This document shows positions 53,684-62,316 of a DNA stretch of 64,000 bases, piece by piece (positions within the stretch are counted from its first letter, which is position 1; each line of letters starts with the position of its first letter). The notes below the pieces were generated by a model that ran no database searches, was not told the origin of the DNA, and saw only the letters and a program-made list of their open reading frames with translations. The position numbers and the translations under genes were made by a program. Source of the stretch: Microbacterium sp. Au-Mic1 (GTDB taxonomy: Bacteria; Actinomycetota; Actinomycetes; Actinomycetales; Microbacteriaceae); the NCBI RefSeq assembly GCF_021341785.1, contig NZ_JAJTTF010000003.1:1-64000 (forward strand), given 5' to 3'.

Positions 53684-56600
53684 TGCAGCTGCATCGACTC
53701 GAGATCGAGGGCTTCGGTCCGTTCCTGCGGCGTCAGGCGATCGACTTCGACGCGTTCGCCGACGACGGCGTCTTCCTCATCGGCGGTCGCACCGGCGCGG
53801 GTAAGTCCAGCATCCTCGATGCCGTGTGCTTCGGGCTCTACGGCAACGTGCCGCGCTACGAGGGCGGCGAGAAGCGCCTGCGCAGCGATCATTGCGAGCC
53901 CGCGGATCCGACCGAGGTCCTCGTCGAGTTCAGCACCGTCGCCGGGCGGTTCCGGGTGACGCGATCGCCCGAGTACCAGCGCCCGGCGAAGCGCGGCGGC
54001 GGGCTGACCAAGCAGGCGTCCGCTGTGGCGCTGGACGAGCTCATCGGCGGGGACTGGATCGGCCGGGCCGCGCGGGAGGTGGATGTCGCGCACGAGCTGG
54101 ACGAGATCCTGCAGCTGAACCTGCAGCAGTTCCTGCAGGTGATCCTGCTCGCTCAAGGGCGTTTCGCGCGGTTCCTGCTCGCGGACAGCAGGGAGCGCCA
54201 GTCGCTGCTGCGCCGGCTCTTCGGAACCGGCCGTTTCGAGGATTACCAGGCCCGTTTCGACGAGCGCCGCCGCGCGTCGGAGCAGGCGCTGGGCGCGGGG
54301 CGCGCGACCGTGGTGGCCCGCGTCGAGCAGGCCGAGCATCTCGTCGTCGAGAGCGAATTGACCGGAGCGGGTTCGGGCGCCGAGGCGATGCCGGCCGACG
54401 TCGATGCTTCGATCGACGCACGACTGGACGCCCTGCACCGGGCGAGGGCCCGGGCGGACTACCGGGCCGAGCAGCGCCGCCAGGAGCGGGACCTGGCCGA
54501 TGCCGCGCACGGAACAGCGGCCGCCGCGCACGCGGCAGCGCGCGAGGAGCGCCAGGCGCAGGCGGAGCGGGACCGTGCCCGTACGGCGCTCGCCGCGCTC
54601 GACGCCGATGCCGACCGGATCGCCGCGGACCGGCGCACGCTGGAAGACGCCAGGGCCGCTGAAGCCCTCCGGCACGTGCTGAGCACGGCGGAGCGCACCG
54701 CGGCCGCCGCGGCGACCGCCACCTCGCTCGCCGCGGAGGCCGAGGCTGCGTGGCGGGAGATCGCCGCAGACGACGAGGCCCCGGAGGGGGCTTCCGCGGA
54801 AGCGCTGCGGGCATGGGCGGCCGATCGCACCCGGGCCAGCGGCGCCTGGCAGCAGGCGGCGTCGGCCGAGGGCCAGCTCGCCGCCCATGAGGCGGCGGTG
54901 ACGACGGCCCTGAGCGAGCGGGAGGCCGCGACGGCAGAGCGAGCGAGCCGCGAGTCCGAGCGTGCCGCCCTGCCCGCCGCGATCGAGGCGTTGACCGCGG
55001 AGCGCGACGACCTGCGTCGGCGGGCCGACCGTGTGGCGGACCTCGAGACCGTCGTGACGCTGGCCGCGGCGCGACTCGAGGGCGCCAGCGACGTCGTGGC
55101 GCGCACCGAGGAGCGGAGCGCCGCCGAGCGGACGGTCGCCGATCGGGAGCAGGAGGCAGCGGCCGCGTTCGCGCGCGCCGCGGACCTGCGTCGCCGTCGC
55201 GACGCGGGCATGGCGGGCGAGCTTGCGGAAGCGCTGCTCCCGGGCGTGGCCTGCAGCGTCTGCGGATCGACGGAGCATCCGGCCCCGGCCGTGCACGCGG
55301 ATCCGGTCTCGGCGGATGATGTCACCGAGGCCACGGACGCGCGGGAACGCGCCACCGAGCAGGTGCGCGCGGCGACGAAGGCCCTGGCGGCGCTGGACGC
55401 AGAGCTGGCCGCCGCGACCGTGCGTGCCGACGGGCGCACGGTCGAGACCGCCGAGACCGAGCTCGCCGTCGCGCGCGCGGAGCAGGACGCCGCCACGGCA
55501 GCGCAGTCCGCTGCCACGGCAGCGGACCAGCGCCTCGCCGAACTGCGGGGGACGGCCGACCGGCTCGAGACGACGATCGCCGGCCTTGCCGCCCGCGAGG
55601 TTGAGGCGGGCGAGCACCTCGCCCTCGCCCGGCAGGTGCTCGCCGCCGCGCAGGATTCCATCGCGCAGGCGCGTGGAGCCTTCCCCACCGTCGCCGCGCG
55701 CCTCGACGACGCGGCCGCCCGGATCGCGGCCGCGCAGATGCTCGCTGCGGCGATCGAGGAGCGCGAGTCCCGGTCCGAGGCGGCGTCCGCCGCACGCGCC
55801 GAGCAGCAGGAGGCACTGACCGTGTCCCCGTTCGACGACGTCACCGCCGCCGGGGCCGCGCTGCGCAGCCCGGTCGACCAGTCCGTGCTCGAGGAGCGGA
55901 TCGCCGCGCACGCCGCAGAGCGGACCAAGGAGCGGGCGATCCTGCTCGACCTCGAACTGCGCACCCTGCCGGACGAACCGATCGACCTGGCTCCGTTCGA
56001 GTCCGCGGAATCCGCGGCGCGTGCGGCATGGACCGCCGCCGTCGACGCGGCCAGCCGGGCCGACGGGATCGGCGCGCAGCTCGGAGCCCTCCTCTCCACA
56101 GCAGTCGCCGAGCACGGCCGTGGTGCGGCCGCAGCCGCCGATCATGAGGTCCTGCAGCAGCTCGCCGACGCCGTGGCCGGTCGTGGGGCGAACACGTATC
56201 GGATGAACCTGGAAACGTTCGTGCTCGCCGCCGAGCTCGAGGAGATCGTCGCGGCGGCGAATCTGCGCCTCGCAGACATGTCCTCTGGCCGCTACCAGCT
56301 GCAGCACAGCGATGCGCGGGCCGCGCGCGGGGCCGCGTCCGGCCTCGGCATCGTCGTGTTCGACGCGTTCACCGGGCAGACCCGGCCCGCCCAGTCGCTC
56401 TCCGGCGGGGAGACGTTCCTCAGCTCTCTCGCGCTCGCGCTCGGGCTCGCCGAGGTCGTCACCGCCCGTGCGGGCGGCATCCAGCTCGACACGCTGTTCA
56501 TTGACGAGGGCTTCGGATCCCTCGACGGCGAGACGCTCGACGTGGCCATGCGCACGCTCGACGAGTTGCGCGCGGGTGGCCGCACGGTCGGCGTCATCAG

Positions 56601-56685
56601 CCACGTCGAGGCGATGCAGGAGCAGATCCCGGCACAGATCACGGTGCGGGCGACCCCCGACGGACCGAGCGTGATCGACTCCTGA
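53683..56685 (+). CDS. sbcC: Exonuclease SbcC (Rad50 homologue)
   Basis: 1000 residues. Walker A GGRTGAGKSSIL (about 34-45), long Ala/Glu/Arg-rich coiled coils (about 230-500 and 540-760), the zinc-hook CSVC at about residues 524-527, then the signature LSGGETFLSSLALALGLAE and Walker B LDTLFIDEGFGSLD near the C-terminus. ATPase partner of SbcD in hairpin and end processing. GTG start overlapping the sbcD stop. Convergent with the thiolase gene across a dispersed repeat. Confidence 0.96.
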   Translation: MQLHRLEIEGFGPFLRRQAIDFDAFADDGVFLIGGRTGAGKSSILDAVCFGLYGNVPRYEGGEKRLRSDHCEPADPTEVLVEFSTVAGRFRVTRSPEYQRPAKRGGGLTKQASAVALDELIGGDWIGRAAREVDVAHELDEILQLNLQQFLQVILLAQGRFARFLLADSRERQSLLRRLFGTGRFEDYQARFDERRRASEQALGAGRATVVARVEQAEHLVVESELTGAGSGAEAMPADVDASIDARLDALHRARARADYRAEQRRQERDLADAAHGTAAAAHAAAREERQAQAERDRARTALAALDADADRIAADRRTLEDARAAEALRHVLSTAERTAAAAATATSLAAEAEAAWREIAADDEAPEGASAEALRAWAADRTRASGAWQQAASAEGQLAAHEAAVTTALSEREAATAERASRESERAALPAAIEALTAERDDLRRRADRVADLETVVTLAAARLEGASDVVARTEERSAAERTVADREQEAAAAFARAADLRRRRDAGMAGELAEALLPGVACSVCGSTEHPAPAVHADPVSADDVTEATDARERATEQVRAATKALAALDAELAAATVRADGRTVETAETELAVARAEQDAATAAQSAATAADQRLAELRGTADRLETTIAGLAAREVEAGEHLALARQVLAAAQDSIAQARGAFPTVAARLDDAAARIAAAQMLAAAIEERESRSEAASAARAEQQEALTVSPFDDVTAAGAALRSPVDQSVLEERIAAHAAERTKERAILLDLELRTLPDEPIDLAPFESAESAARAAWTAAVDAASRADGIGAQLGALLSTAVAEHGRGAAAAADHEVLQQLADAVAGRGANTYRMNLETFVLAAELEEIVAAANLRLADMSSGRYQLQHSDARAARGAASGLGIVVFDAFTGQTRPAQSLSGGETFLSSLALALGLAEVVTARAGGIQLDTLFIDEGFGSLDGETLDVAMRTLDELRAGGRTVGVISHVEAMQEQIPAQITVRATPDGPSVIDS

Positions 56686-56714
56686 CGTCGGGTCTTGTCG
56701 TGGACTCGTCGTGG

Positions 56715-56825
56715 CGCGGCGTTTCGTCCCGGTCGCCTGCGGCGTCCTCGCTCAATGACTCCGAGGGTGAGGCAGTGGACGTCGAGCGCGAGCACCGGCG
56801 CAGCCGGAGCGAGACGAAACGCGGC
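56715..56825. repeat. Dispersed inverted repeat, copy B (degenerate)
   Basis: GGCGTTTCGTCCCGGTCG...CTCGCTCAATGACTCC on the left and GAGCGAGACGAAACGCGG on the right, in the gap between the convergent sbcC and thiolase genes. Same family as 1101-1250 and 58047-58156, with more mismatches. Confidence 0.65.
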
Positions 56826-56830
56826 CGTCG

Positions 56831-57985
56831 TCAGAGCAGCTCGTACACCGTCGCGTTCGCCATGCCGCCACCCTCGCACATCGTCTGCAGGCCGTATCGG
56901 ATCCCGTTCTGCCGCATGTGGTGCAGCAGGGTCGTGGCCAGGCGCGCGCCGGATCCGCCCAGCGGGTGTCCGAGAGCGATCGCGCCGCCGCGAGGGTTGA
57001 CGAGCTCCGGGTCCGCACCGGTCTCGGCCAGCCAGGCGAGCACGACGGGCGCGAACGCCTCGTTCACCTCGAAGGCGCCGATGTCGGCGACGCCGAGGCC
57101 CGCGCGGGCGAGCACCTTCGCGGTCGCCGGGATCGGACCGGTGAGCATGAGGATCGGATCCGAGCCCACCACGGCGACGCTGTGCACACGGGCGATCGGG
57201 GAGAGCCCGAGCTCCGCGGCACGCGCGCTCGTCATCATGAGCACAGCGGCCGCGCCGTCGGAGATCTGCGACGCGCTTCCCGCCGTCACCACGCCGCCCT
57301 CGAGGAACGGTGTCGGCAGAGTCGCCAGGCGCTCGACGGTCGAATCGGGCCGGATCCCCTGATCCGTCGTGACGACGCCCGAGGCGGTCGGGACGGGGAC
57401 GATCTCGTCAGCGAACGCCCCGGACGCCGTCGCGGACGCAGCCCGCTGGTGCGAGCGCACGGCGAACTCGTCCAGCTCGGTGCGGGTCAGCCCCCACCGC
57501 TGGGCGATCAGCTCGGCGCCGATGCCCTGGTTGCCGAGGTCAGGGAAGCGCTCGTGCATGAGCGGGCCGTACGGATCCTGACCCGCGACGCTGGAGAACA
57601 TCGGCACACGCGACATCACCTCGACCCCGCCCGCGACGACGATGTCCGCGTAGCCGGCGATGATCGCGGCAGCGGCGCTCTGGATCGCCTGCTGCGACGA
57701 GCCGCACTGTCGGTCGATCGTCATCCCCGGCACGTGTTCGGGCAGTCCCGCGGCGAGGGCGGCGTTGCGGCCCACGTTGAAGGACTGTTCGCCCACCTGT
57801 GACACGCACCCCCACACCACGTCGTCGACGAGGGCCGGATCTACACCCGTGTCGGCCAGCACCGCACGGATCGGGTGCGTGGACAGATCGACCGGGTGGA
57901 CGCCGCTGAAGACGCCGCGTTCGGGCTTGCCGATGCCGACCGCCGTGCGACGCGCGGCGACGATGACCGCATCTCTGCTGCTCAT
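56831..57985 (-). CDS. Acetyl-CoA acetyltransferase (thiolase)
   Basis: 384 residues. Active-site Cys in DRQCGSSQQAIQ (about 89), NEAFAPVVLAW, the catalytic His in GGAIALGHPLGGSGAR and the second Cys in TMCEGGGMANA near the C-terminus. Condenses or cleaves acyl-CoA in fatty-acid or acetoacetyl-CoA metabolism; the reaction direction cannot be told. ATG at 57985 after GGAGGAC. Downstream of glmS on the same strand but separated by a repeat, so probably independent. Confidence 0.95.
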   Translation of the reverse strand: MSSRDAVIVAARRTAVGIGKPERGVFSGVHPVDLSTHPIRAVLADTGVDPALVDDVVWGCVSQVGEQSFNVGRNAALAAGLPEHVPGMTIDRQCGSSQQAIQSAAAAIIAGYADIVVAGGVEVMSRVPMFSSVAGQDPYGPLMHERFPDLGNQGIGAELIAQRWGLTRTELDEFAVRSHQRAASATASGAFADEIVPVPTASGVVTTDQGIRPDSTVERLATLPTPFLEGGVVTAGSASQISDGAAAVLMMTSARAAELGLSPIARVHSVAVVGSDPILMLTGPIPATAKVLARAGLGVADIGAFEVNEAFAPVVLAWLAETGADPELVNPRGGAIALGHPLGGSGARLATTLLHHMRQNGIRYGLQTMCEGGGMANATVYELL

Positions 57986-58046
57986 GCGTCCATTGTCCTC
58001 CGGTCGGCATTCGCCGGGGCCGTTGTGCGTTGCCCGCTGCCGAGGT

Positions 58047-58156
58047 CGTTGAGCGAGGACGGCGGAGCCGACCGAGACGAAACGCGGTGCCTCGCGAGCG
58101 CGCGCGTTTCGTCTCGCTCCTCGCTGCGCTCGGGGCTCGCTCAACGACCCCGGGAG
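58047..58156. repeat. Dispersed inverted repeat, copy C
   Basis: Left arm 58047-58088 (CGTTGAGCGAGGACGGCGGA ... GAGACGAAACGCGG), right arm about 58105-58156 (GCGTTTCGTCTCGCTCC ... CTCGCTCAACGACCCC). The left arm equals the complement of the right arm of copy A and vice versa, so copies A and C are in opposite orientation. Lies after the glmS stop. Confidence 0.75.
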
Positions 58157-58175
58157 GTTCCCCCGGGGAGGTTCG

Positions 58176-59996
58176 TCACTCCACCGTCACCGACTTCGCG
58201 AGATTGCGGGGCTTGTCCACATCGTGTCCGAGCAGCACTGCAGCGTGGTAGGCGAGCAGCTGGGTCGGGATCGTCAGCAGGATCGGATCCAGTTCGGGCT
58301 CGTTCTTGGGGACGACGATCGTGCGGGCGTCGAGGTGGGCGAGCTCGACTCCGGCATGGGTGATCGCGATGAGCGGTCCCTTGCGGGCGAGGATCTGCTC
58401 GGCCGCGGCGAGGTTGCGGTCGGTCAGCTCGTCCTCGGGGATGAGCGCGACGGTCGGCATCTCCGGGTCGATCAGCGCGAGGGGGCCGTGCTTGAGTTCG
58501 CTCGTCTGATACGCCTCGGCATGGATGTAGCTGATCTCCTTGAGCTTCTGCGCCCCCTCCCGCGCGACGGGGAACCCGCGCACGCGGCCGATATAGAACG
58601 CGCTCCTGGCCTTCGCGATGTCCTCGGCGACCGCCGCGATCGGATCCGCGTCCTCGAGGATCTCCCGGATCTGCTCCGGGATCTGCAGCAGTCCGCGCAG
58701 GATGCGCTGGCCGTCCGCGTGCGACAGGTCGTGCAGCCGCCCGAGGTGCAGCGCGAGCAGGGCGAAGGAGAGCGCCATGTTCGTGAGCGCCTTGGTCGAG
58801 GCGACCGAGATCTCCGGCCCCGCGTGCAGGTAGATCCCGCCGTCGACCGTCCGGGCGATGGTCGAGCCCACGACGTTCACGACGCCGATGACACGGCCGC
58901 CCTTGCGCTTGATCTCCTCGACGGCGAAGGCGGTGTCGGCGGTCTCTCCGCTCTGGCTCACCGCGACGTACAGCGTGTCCGACTCGATGATGGGCTGGCG
59001 GTACCGGAACTCCGATGCGGCCTCCGCATCCGCGGGGATGCGCGCCAGATCCTCGATGAGCTGCGCGCCGAGCTGGCCCACGTAGTAGGCGGATCCGCAG
59101 CCCAGGATCTTGATGCGGCGGAAGCTGCGGAGCTCCCGCGGATCCAGTCCGAGCCCGTCCAAGCGGGCGGTGGCGAACCGCTCGTCCAGCCGGCCGCGGA
59201 GGACCATCGCGGCGGCGTCGGGCTGCTCGTGGATCTCCTTGAGCATGTAGTGCTGGTAGCCGCTGAGCTCGAGATCCTCCGCGGCGACGCTGATCTCGAC
59301 GGGCTCCGAGCTGGTCGGCGTATTGCCACGGTCGAAGGTGCGGAAGCCGGTCGCCGTCACGGTCGCCAGCTCGCCGTCGTTCAGATGCACGACCCGATCG
59401 GTGTGCCGCACGAGCGCGGCCACATCGCTGGCCACGAGCATCTCCTTGTCGCCGATGCCGATGATCAGCGGGGATCCGCTGCGCGCCAGCACGATCCGCT
59501 CCGGGTGCTGCTCGTCCAGCACGGCGAGGGCGTACGTGCCGGTGATCCGCCCGAGGGCGGCGAGCACGGCCTCCTCGAGGGTCTCCGCGCCCGACCGGGC
59601 GATGAGGTGCGCGATGACCTCGGTGTCGGTGTCGCTCGTGAGCGTGACGCCCGACTCCGCGAGCTGGGCGCGCAGAGCCGCGGCGTTGTCGATGATCCCG
59701 TTGTGCACGACGCTGATCCGGCCGTCCTGGCTGCGCTGGGGGTGCGCATTCTGCTCGGCGGCGGGGCCGTGTGTCGCCCAGCGGGTGTGGCCGATGCCGA
59801 CCGTTCCGGGAAGGCGCTTCGGAAGCGCGGCCTCGAGCTCGCGCACGCGGCCCACCCGGCGGATCGAGGTCGTGCCCTTGCTGCCGAGCACGGCGATGCC
59901 CGCCGAGTCGTAGCCGCGGTACTCGAGGCGGGTGAGGCCTTCGACGAGGACAGGGGCGGCGGCCTGGTGGCCGATGTATCCGACGATTCCGCACAT
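58176..59996 (-). CDS. glmS: Glutamine--fructose-6-phosphate aminotransferase (isomerizing)
   Basis: 606 residues, standard length. N-terminal nucleophile Cys2 (MCGIVGYIG), glutaminase motifs GHTRWATHG and NGIIDN, then two SIS domains (ILGCGSAYYVGQLGAQLIED; VSQSGETADT) and the C-terminal NLAKSVTVE. Makes glucosamine-6-phosphate for peptidoglycan. GAGGAG precedes the ATG. No glmS ribozyme is expected in this phylum and none is seen in the 40-bp leader that follows the upstream small gene. Confidence 0.98.
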   Translation of the reverse strand: MCGIVGYIGHQAAAPVLVEGLTRLEYRGYDSAGIAVLGSKGTTSIRRVGRVRELEAALPKRLPGTVGIGHTRWATHGPAAEQNAHPQRSQDGRISVVHNGIIDNAAALRAQLAESGVTLTSDTDTEVIAHLIARSGAETLEEAVLAALGRITGTYALAVLDEQHPERIVLARSGSPLIIGIGDKEMLVASDVAALVRHTDRVVHLNDGELATVTATGFRTFDRGNTPTSSEPVEISVAAEDLELSGYQHYMLKEIHEQPDAAAMVLRGRLDERFATARLDGLGLDPRELRSFRRIKILGCGSAYYVGQLGAQLIEDLARIPADAEAASEFRYRQPIIESDTLYVAVSQSGETADTAFAVEEIKRKGGRVIGVVNVVGSTIARTVDGGIYLHAGPEISVASTKALTNMALSFALLALHLGRLHDLSHADGQRILRGLLQIPEQIREILEDADPIAAVAEDIAKARSAFYIGRVRGFPVAREGAQKLKEISYIHAEAYQTSELKHGPLALIDPEMPTVALIPEDELTDRNLAAAEQILARKGPLIAITHAGVELAHLDARTIVVPKNEPELDPILLTIPTQLLAYHAAVLLGHDVDKPRNLAKSVTVE

Positions 59997-60039
59997 GGTG
60001 GGGCTCCTCAGGAGTAGGGGGGAGGGGGCGGGTTCGGGC

Positions 60040-60300
60040 TCAGCCGTAGACGATGCGGCGCAGCTGCCGCTCGGAGAGCTCCGGGGCCGTGACGCGACGA
60101 TCGCGCAGCTCCGCGGCGATGAGCGCGAACGCCTCGGCGTTGCGCGTGCCGTAGAGCTGGAGCTCGCCGTGGCGGCGGCGCACGAAGACCTCGACCGGCT
60201 CGTCGTACCAGGCGAGGACGTCGTCGACGACTCGCGCGGCGACGCTCGCCGGCAGACCGGTCGATGCCACGATCCGCTGGATCAGGTCATCGTCGGTCAT
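60040..60300 (-). CDS. Small conserved hypothetical protein
   Basis: 86 residues, no recognised domain. Begins MTDDDLIQRIVASTGLPASV, mostly helical by eye with a basic centre (VFVRRRHGELQLYG). It ends 43 bp before the glmS start on the same strand. A 22-bp perfect palindrome lies 39-60 bp upstream of its ATG. It may be cotranscribed with glmS, but nothing in the sequence gives a function. Confidence 0.8.
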   Translation of the reverse strand: MTDDDLIQRIVASTGLPASVAARVVDDVLAWYDEPVEVFVRRRHGELQLYGTRNAEAFALIAAELRDRRVTAPELSERQLRRIVYG

Positions 60301-60338
60301 CACACGAGTATGCGGATCCGGCTCGCCGAATGACAAGA

Positions 60339-60360
60339 ATCTGCCCGAATTCGGGCAGAT
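60339..60360. promoter_or_regulatory. Perfect 22-bp palindrome upstream of the small gene
   Basis: Half-site ATCTGCCCGAA followed by its exact complement (TTCGGGCAGAT). Position and symmetry suggest an operator for a dimeric regulator. Confidence 0.55.
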
Positions 60361-60400
60361 CATCCTCGCTGGCCGGGTCGATCCACCCGACGTCCGTCAA

Positions 60401-60459
60401 TTCGAAGCGCGCAAATGGCTCCATCGACCGTGCAGATGCAGCCATTTGCGCGCTTCGAA
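60401..60459. terminator. Perfect 20-bp inverted repeat after the acyl-CoA dehydrogenase
   Basis: Arms 60401-60420 (TTCGAAGCGCGCAAATGGCT) and 60440-60459, exact complements, 19-nt loop. It starts 12 nt beyond the dehydrogenase stop on the minus strand. Likely terminator; no U-tract. Confidence 0.6.
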
Positions 60460-60470
60460 ACGGGACGGGT

Positions 60471-61628
60471 CTACAGTCCCAGGCTGCGGGCGATCAGCAT
60501 GAGCTGCACCTCGGTGGTGCCCTCGCCGACCTCGAGGATCTTCGAGTCGCGGTAGTGCCTGGCGACGCGGTACTCGTTCATGAAGCCGTTGCCGCCGAAC
60601 ACCTGGGTGGCGTCACGGGCATTGTCCATCGCCGCGTCGCTCGCGGTGAGCTTCGCGATCGCCGCCTCCTGCTTGAACGGCTTGCCCGCCAGCATGAGTG
60701 CGGCGGCGTGATAGTAGGCGCGACGGGCGACCTGCGCGCGCGCCTCCATACGGGCGATCTTGAACGCGATGGCCTGGTGGCCGCCGATGTGCGTGCCGAA
60801 CGCCTGGCGCTCCTTGGCGTAACGGACCGCGTCGTCGACGCAGCCCTGCGCGGCGCCCACGGCCAGGGCCGCGATCGCGATGCGGCCCTCGTCCAGGATC
60901 CGCAGGAAGTTCGCATAGCCGCGACCGCGTTCGCCGAGGAGGTTCCCCTCGGGCACGCGCACGTCGTCGAAGGACAGCCCGTGCGTGTCCGAGGCGTTCC
61001 AGCCGACCTTGTCGTAGGGAGGGGCGACGGTGAAGCCCGCCGTGCCCGACGGCACGATGATGGTCGAGATCTCCTTGCCGCGCTTGGTCTCGCCGGTGAC
61101 GGCGGTGACCGTCACGAACGCGGTGATGTCGGTGCCGGAGTTCGTGATGAACTGCTTCGAGCCGTTGATCACCCATTCGCCCCCGTCCAGGCGGGCGGTG
61201 GTGCGGGTGCGGCCGGCATCGCTGCCCGCGTCGGGCTCGGTGAGGCCGAACCCGCCGAGCGTCGTGCCTGCCGCGAGTGAAGGCAGCCAGCGCTGCCTCT
61301 GCTCCTCGGTGCCGAACCGGAAGATCGGCATGGCGCCGAGCGAGACGCCGGCCTCCAGCGTGATGGCGACGCTCTGATCGACCTTCGCGAGCTCTTCGAG
61401 CGCCAGGCAGAGGGCGAAGTAGTCGCCGCCCATGCCGCCGTACTCCTCGGGGAAGGGCAGGCCGAACAGGCCCAGCTCCGCCATGCCCGCGACGACCTCG
61501 TAAGGGAAGCTGTGCTCGCGGTCGTGCTGGGCGGAAACGGGGGCGACCACCTGCTCCGCGAAATCGCGGACCGTCGCAGACAGCTCGCGGTACTCCTCGG
61601 GGAGTTCGGAAGGGATCGTCTCGGACAC
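60471..61628 (-). CDS. Acyl-CoA dehydrogenase
   Basis: 385 residues. N-terminal helical domain, FAD contact GFGLTEPDAGSDAG and FITNSGTDITAFVTVTA, C-terminal domain with RQAFGTHIGGHQAIAFKIARM and the family signature QVFGGNGFMNEYRVARHYRDSKI. Oxidises an acyl-CoA to the enoyl-CoA, passing electrons to ETF. Length and motifs are near isovaleryl/short-branched-chain type, but specificity is not certain. GTG start at 61628. Divergent from the TetR gene. Confidence 0.95.
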   Translation of the reverse strand: MSETIPSELPEEYRELSATVRDFAEQVVAPVSAQHDREHSFPYEVVAGMAELGLFGLPFPEEYGGMGGDYFALCLALEELAKVDQSVAITLEAGVSLGAMPIFRFGTEEQRQRWLPSLAAGTTLGGFGLTEPDAGSDAGRTRTTARLDGGEWVINGSKQFITNSGTDITAFVTVTAVTGETKRGKEISTIIVPSGTAGFTVAPPYDKVGWNASDTHGLSFDDVRVPEGNLLGERGRGYANFLRILDEGRIAIAALAVGAAQGCVDDAVRYAKERQAFGTHIGGHQAIAFKIARMEARAQVARRAYYHAAALMLAGKPFKQEAAIAKLTASDAAMDNARDATQVFGGNGFMNEYRVARHYRDSKILEVGEGTTEVQLMLIARSLGL

Positions 61629-61643
61629 GCAGATCAGCTCCTC

Positions 61644-61661
61644 AGTGAACGATCGGTAACT
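61644..61661. promoter_or_regulatory. Candidate TetR operator
   Basis: AGTGAACGATCGGTAACT: near-palindrome (14 of 18 positions) centred on CGATCG, in the 88-bp gap between the dehydrogenase and TetR starts. Confidence 0.5.
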
Positions 61662-61716
61662 GAAATAGATGTTAGCGCGCGCTCACTCGACTGTCCAGGA
61701 TCGCTATCCTTACGGG

Positions 61717-62295
61717 ATGACCACCGCGAGGGCGCAGGGGAAGGCACGGACGAGGCAGCTGTTCCTCGACGCCGCCGCCCGGCTCTTCGCAGACCGCGGG
61801 TTCCACGCGGTCTCGATCGGCGAACTCGGCACCGCCGTCGGGGTCAGCGGGCCGGCTCTGTACCGGCACTTCCCGAGCAAGGACGCGATGCTCGAGGAGA
61901 TCCTGATCGGCACCAGTGAGTTCCTGCTGCAGGGCGGATCCGAGATCGTCGCCGCTCCGCATGACTCGGATCTGGACGTGCTGGACGACCTCATCGACTT
62001 CCATCTCACGTTCGCGCTCGCGCATCGCGACATCATCCGCGTGCAGGATCGCGAGCTGGGCACTCTCCCCAAGGCGCCCAATCGCCAAGTGCGCAAGCTG
62101 CAGCGGCAGTATCTGGATCTCTGGGCCGGGGTCGTCGGACGGCTGCGCCCGGAGATCGCGCCGGCCGACCTCCAGGTGGCGATGCACGCGGTGTTCGGGC
62201 TGCTGAACTCGACGGCGCACAGCACGGAGAAGCTCGTCTCGGCCGATGAGCGCGGAATACTCTCCGGTGCCGCTCGGCGGGTGCTGATCGGCTGA
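61717..62295 (+). CDS. TetR-family transcriptional regulator
   Basis: 192 residues. N-terminal helix-turn-helix (about 10-56): RQLFLDAAARLFADRGFHAV, GVSGPALYRHFPSKDAMLEE; the C-terminal ligand domain is of the TetR_C_33-like fatty-acid type. TATCCT six nt before the ATG suggests a leaderless mRNA. Divergent from the acyl-CoA dehydrogenase, the likely target, with an acyl-CoA as possible ligand. Confidence 0.93.
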   Translation: MTTARAQGKARTRQLFLDAAARLFADRGFHAVSIGELGTAVGVSGPALYRHFPSKDAMLEEILIGTSEFLLQGGSEIVAAPHDSDLDVLDDLIDFHLTFALAHRDIIRVQDRELGTLPKAPNRQVRKLQRQYLDLWAGVVGRLRPEIAPADLQVAMHAVFGLLNSTAHSTEKLVSADERGILSGAARRVLIG

Positions 62296-62309
62296 GCGGC
62301 ACCGGAGAG
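62260..62309. terminator. Bidirectional hairpin between tetR and mgtC
   Basis: Perfect 16-bp arms CTCTCCGGTGCCGCTC (62260-62275) and GAGCGGCACCGGAGAG (62294-62309), loop 18 nt. The left arm is inside the 3' end of tetR and the right arm is 8 bp from the mgtC stop; it can terminate both convergent transcripts. Confidence 0.75.
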
Positions 62310-62316
62310 GACCCGC

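Noticed and set aside
53680..56604. Long open frame antisense to sbcC (over 900 codons)
   Set aside because: High-GC artefact: the sense frame encodes a full SbcC with all motifs, while the antisense product is low-complexity Gly/Arg/Leu with no domain.
58136..58175. Rho-independent terminator with U-tract after glmS
   Set aside because: The stem belongs to repeat copy C and no T-run follows on the minus strand; it may still stop transcription, but this cannot be claimed from sequence.
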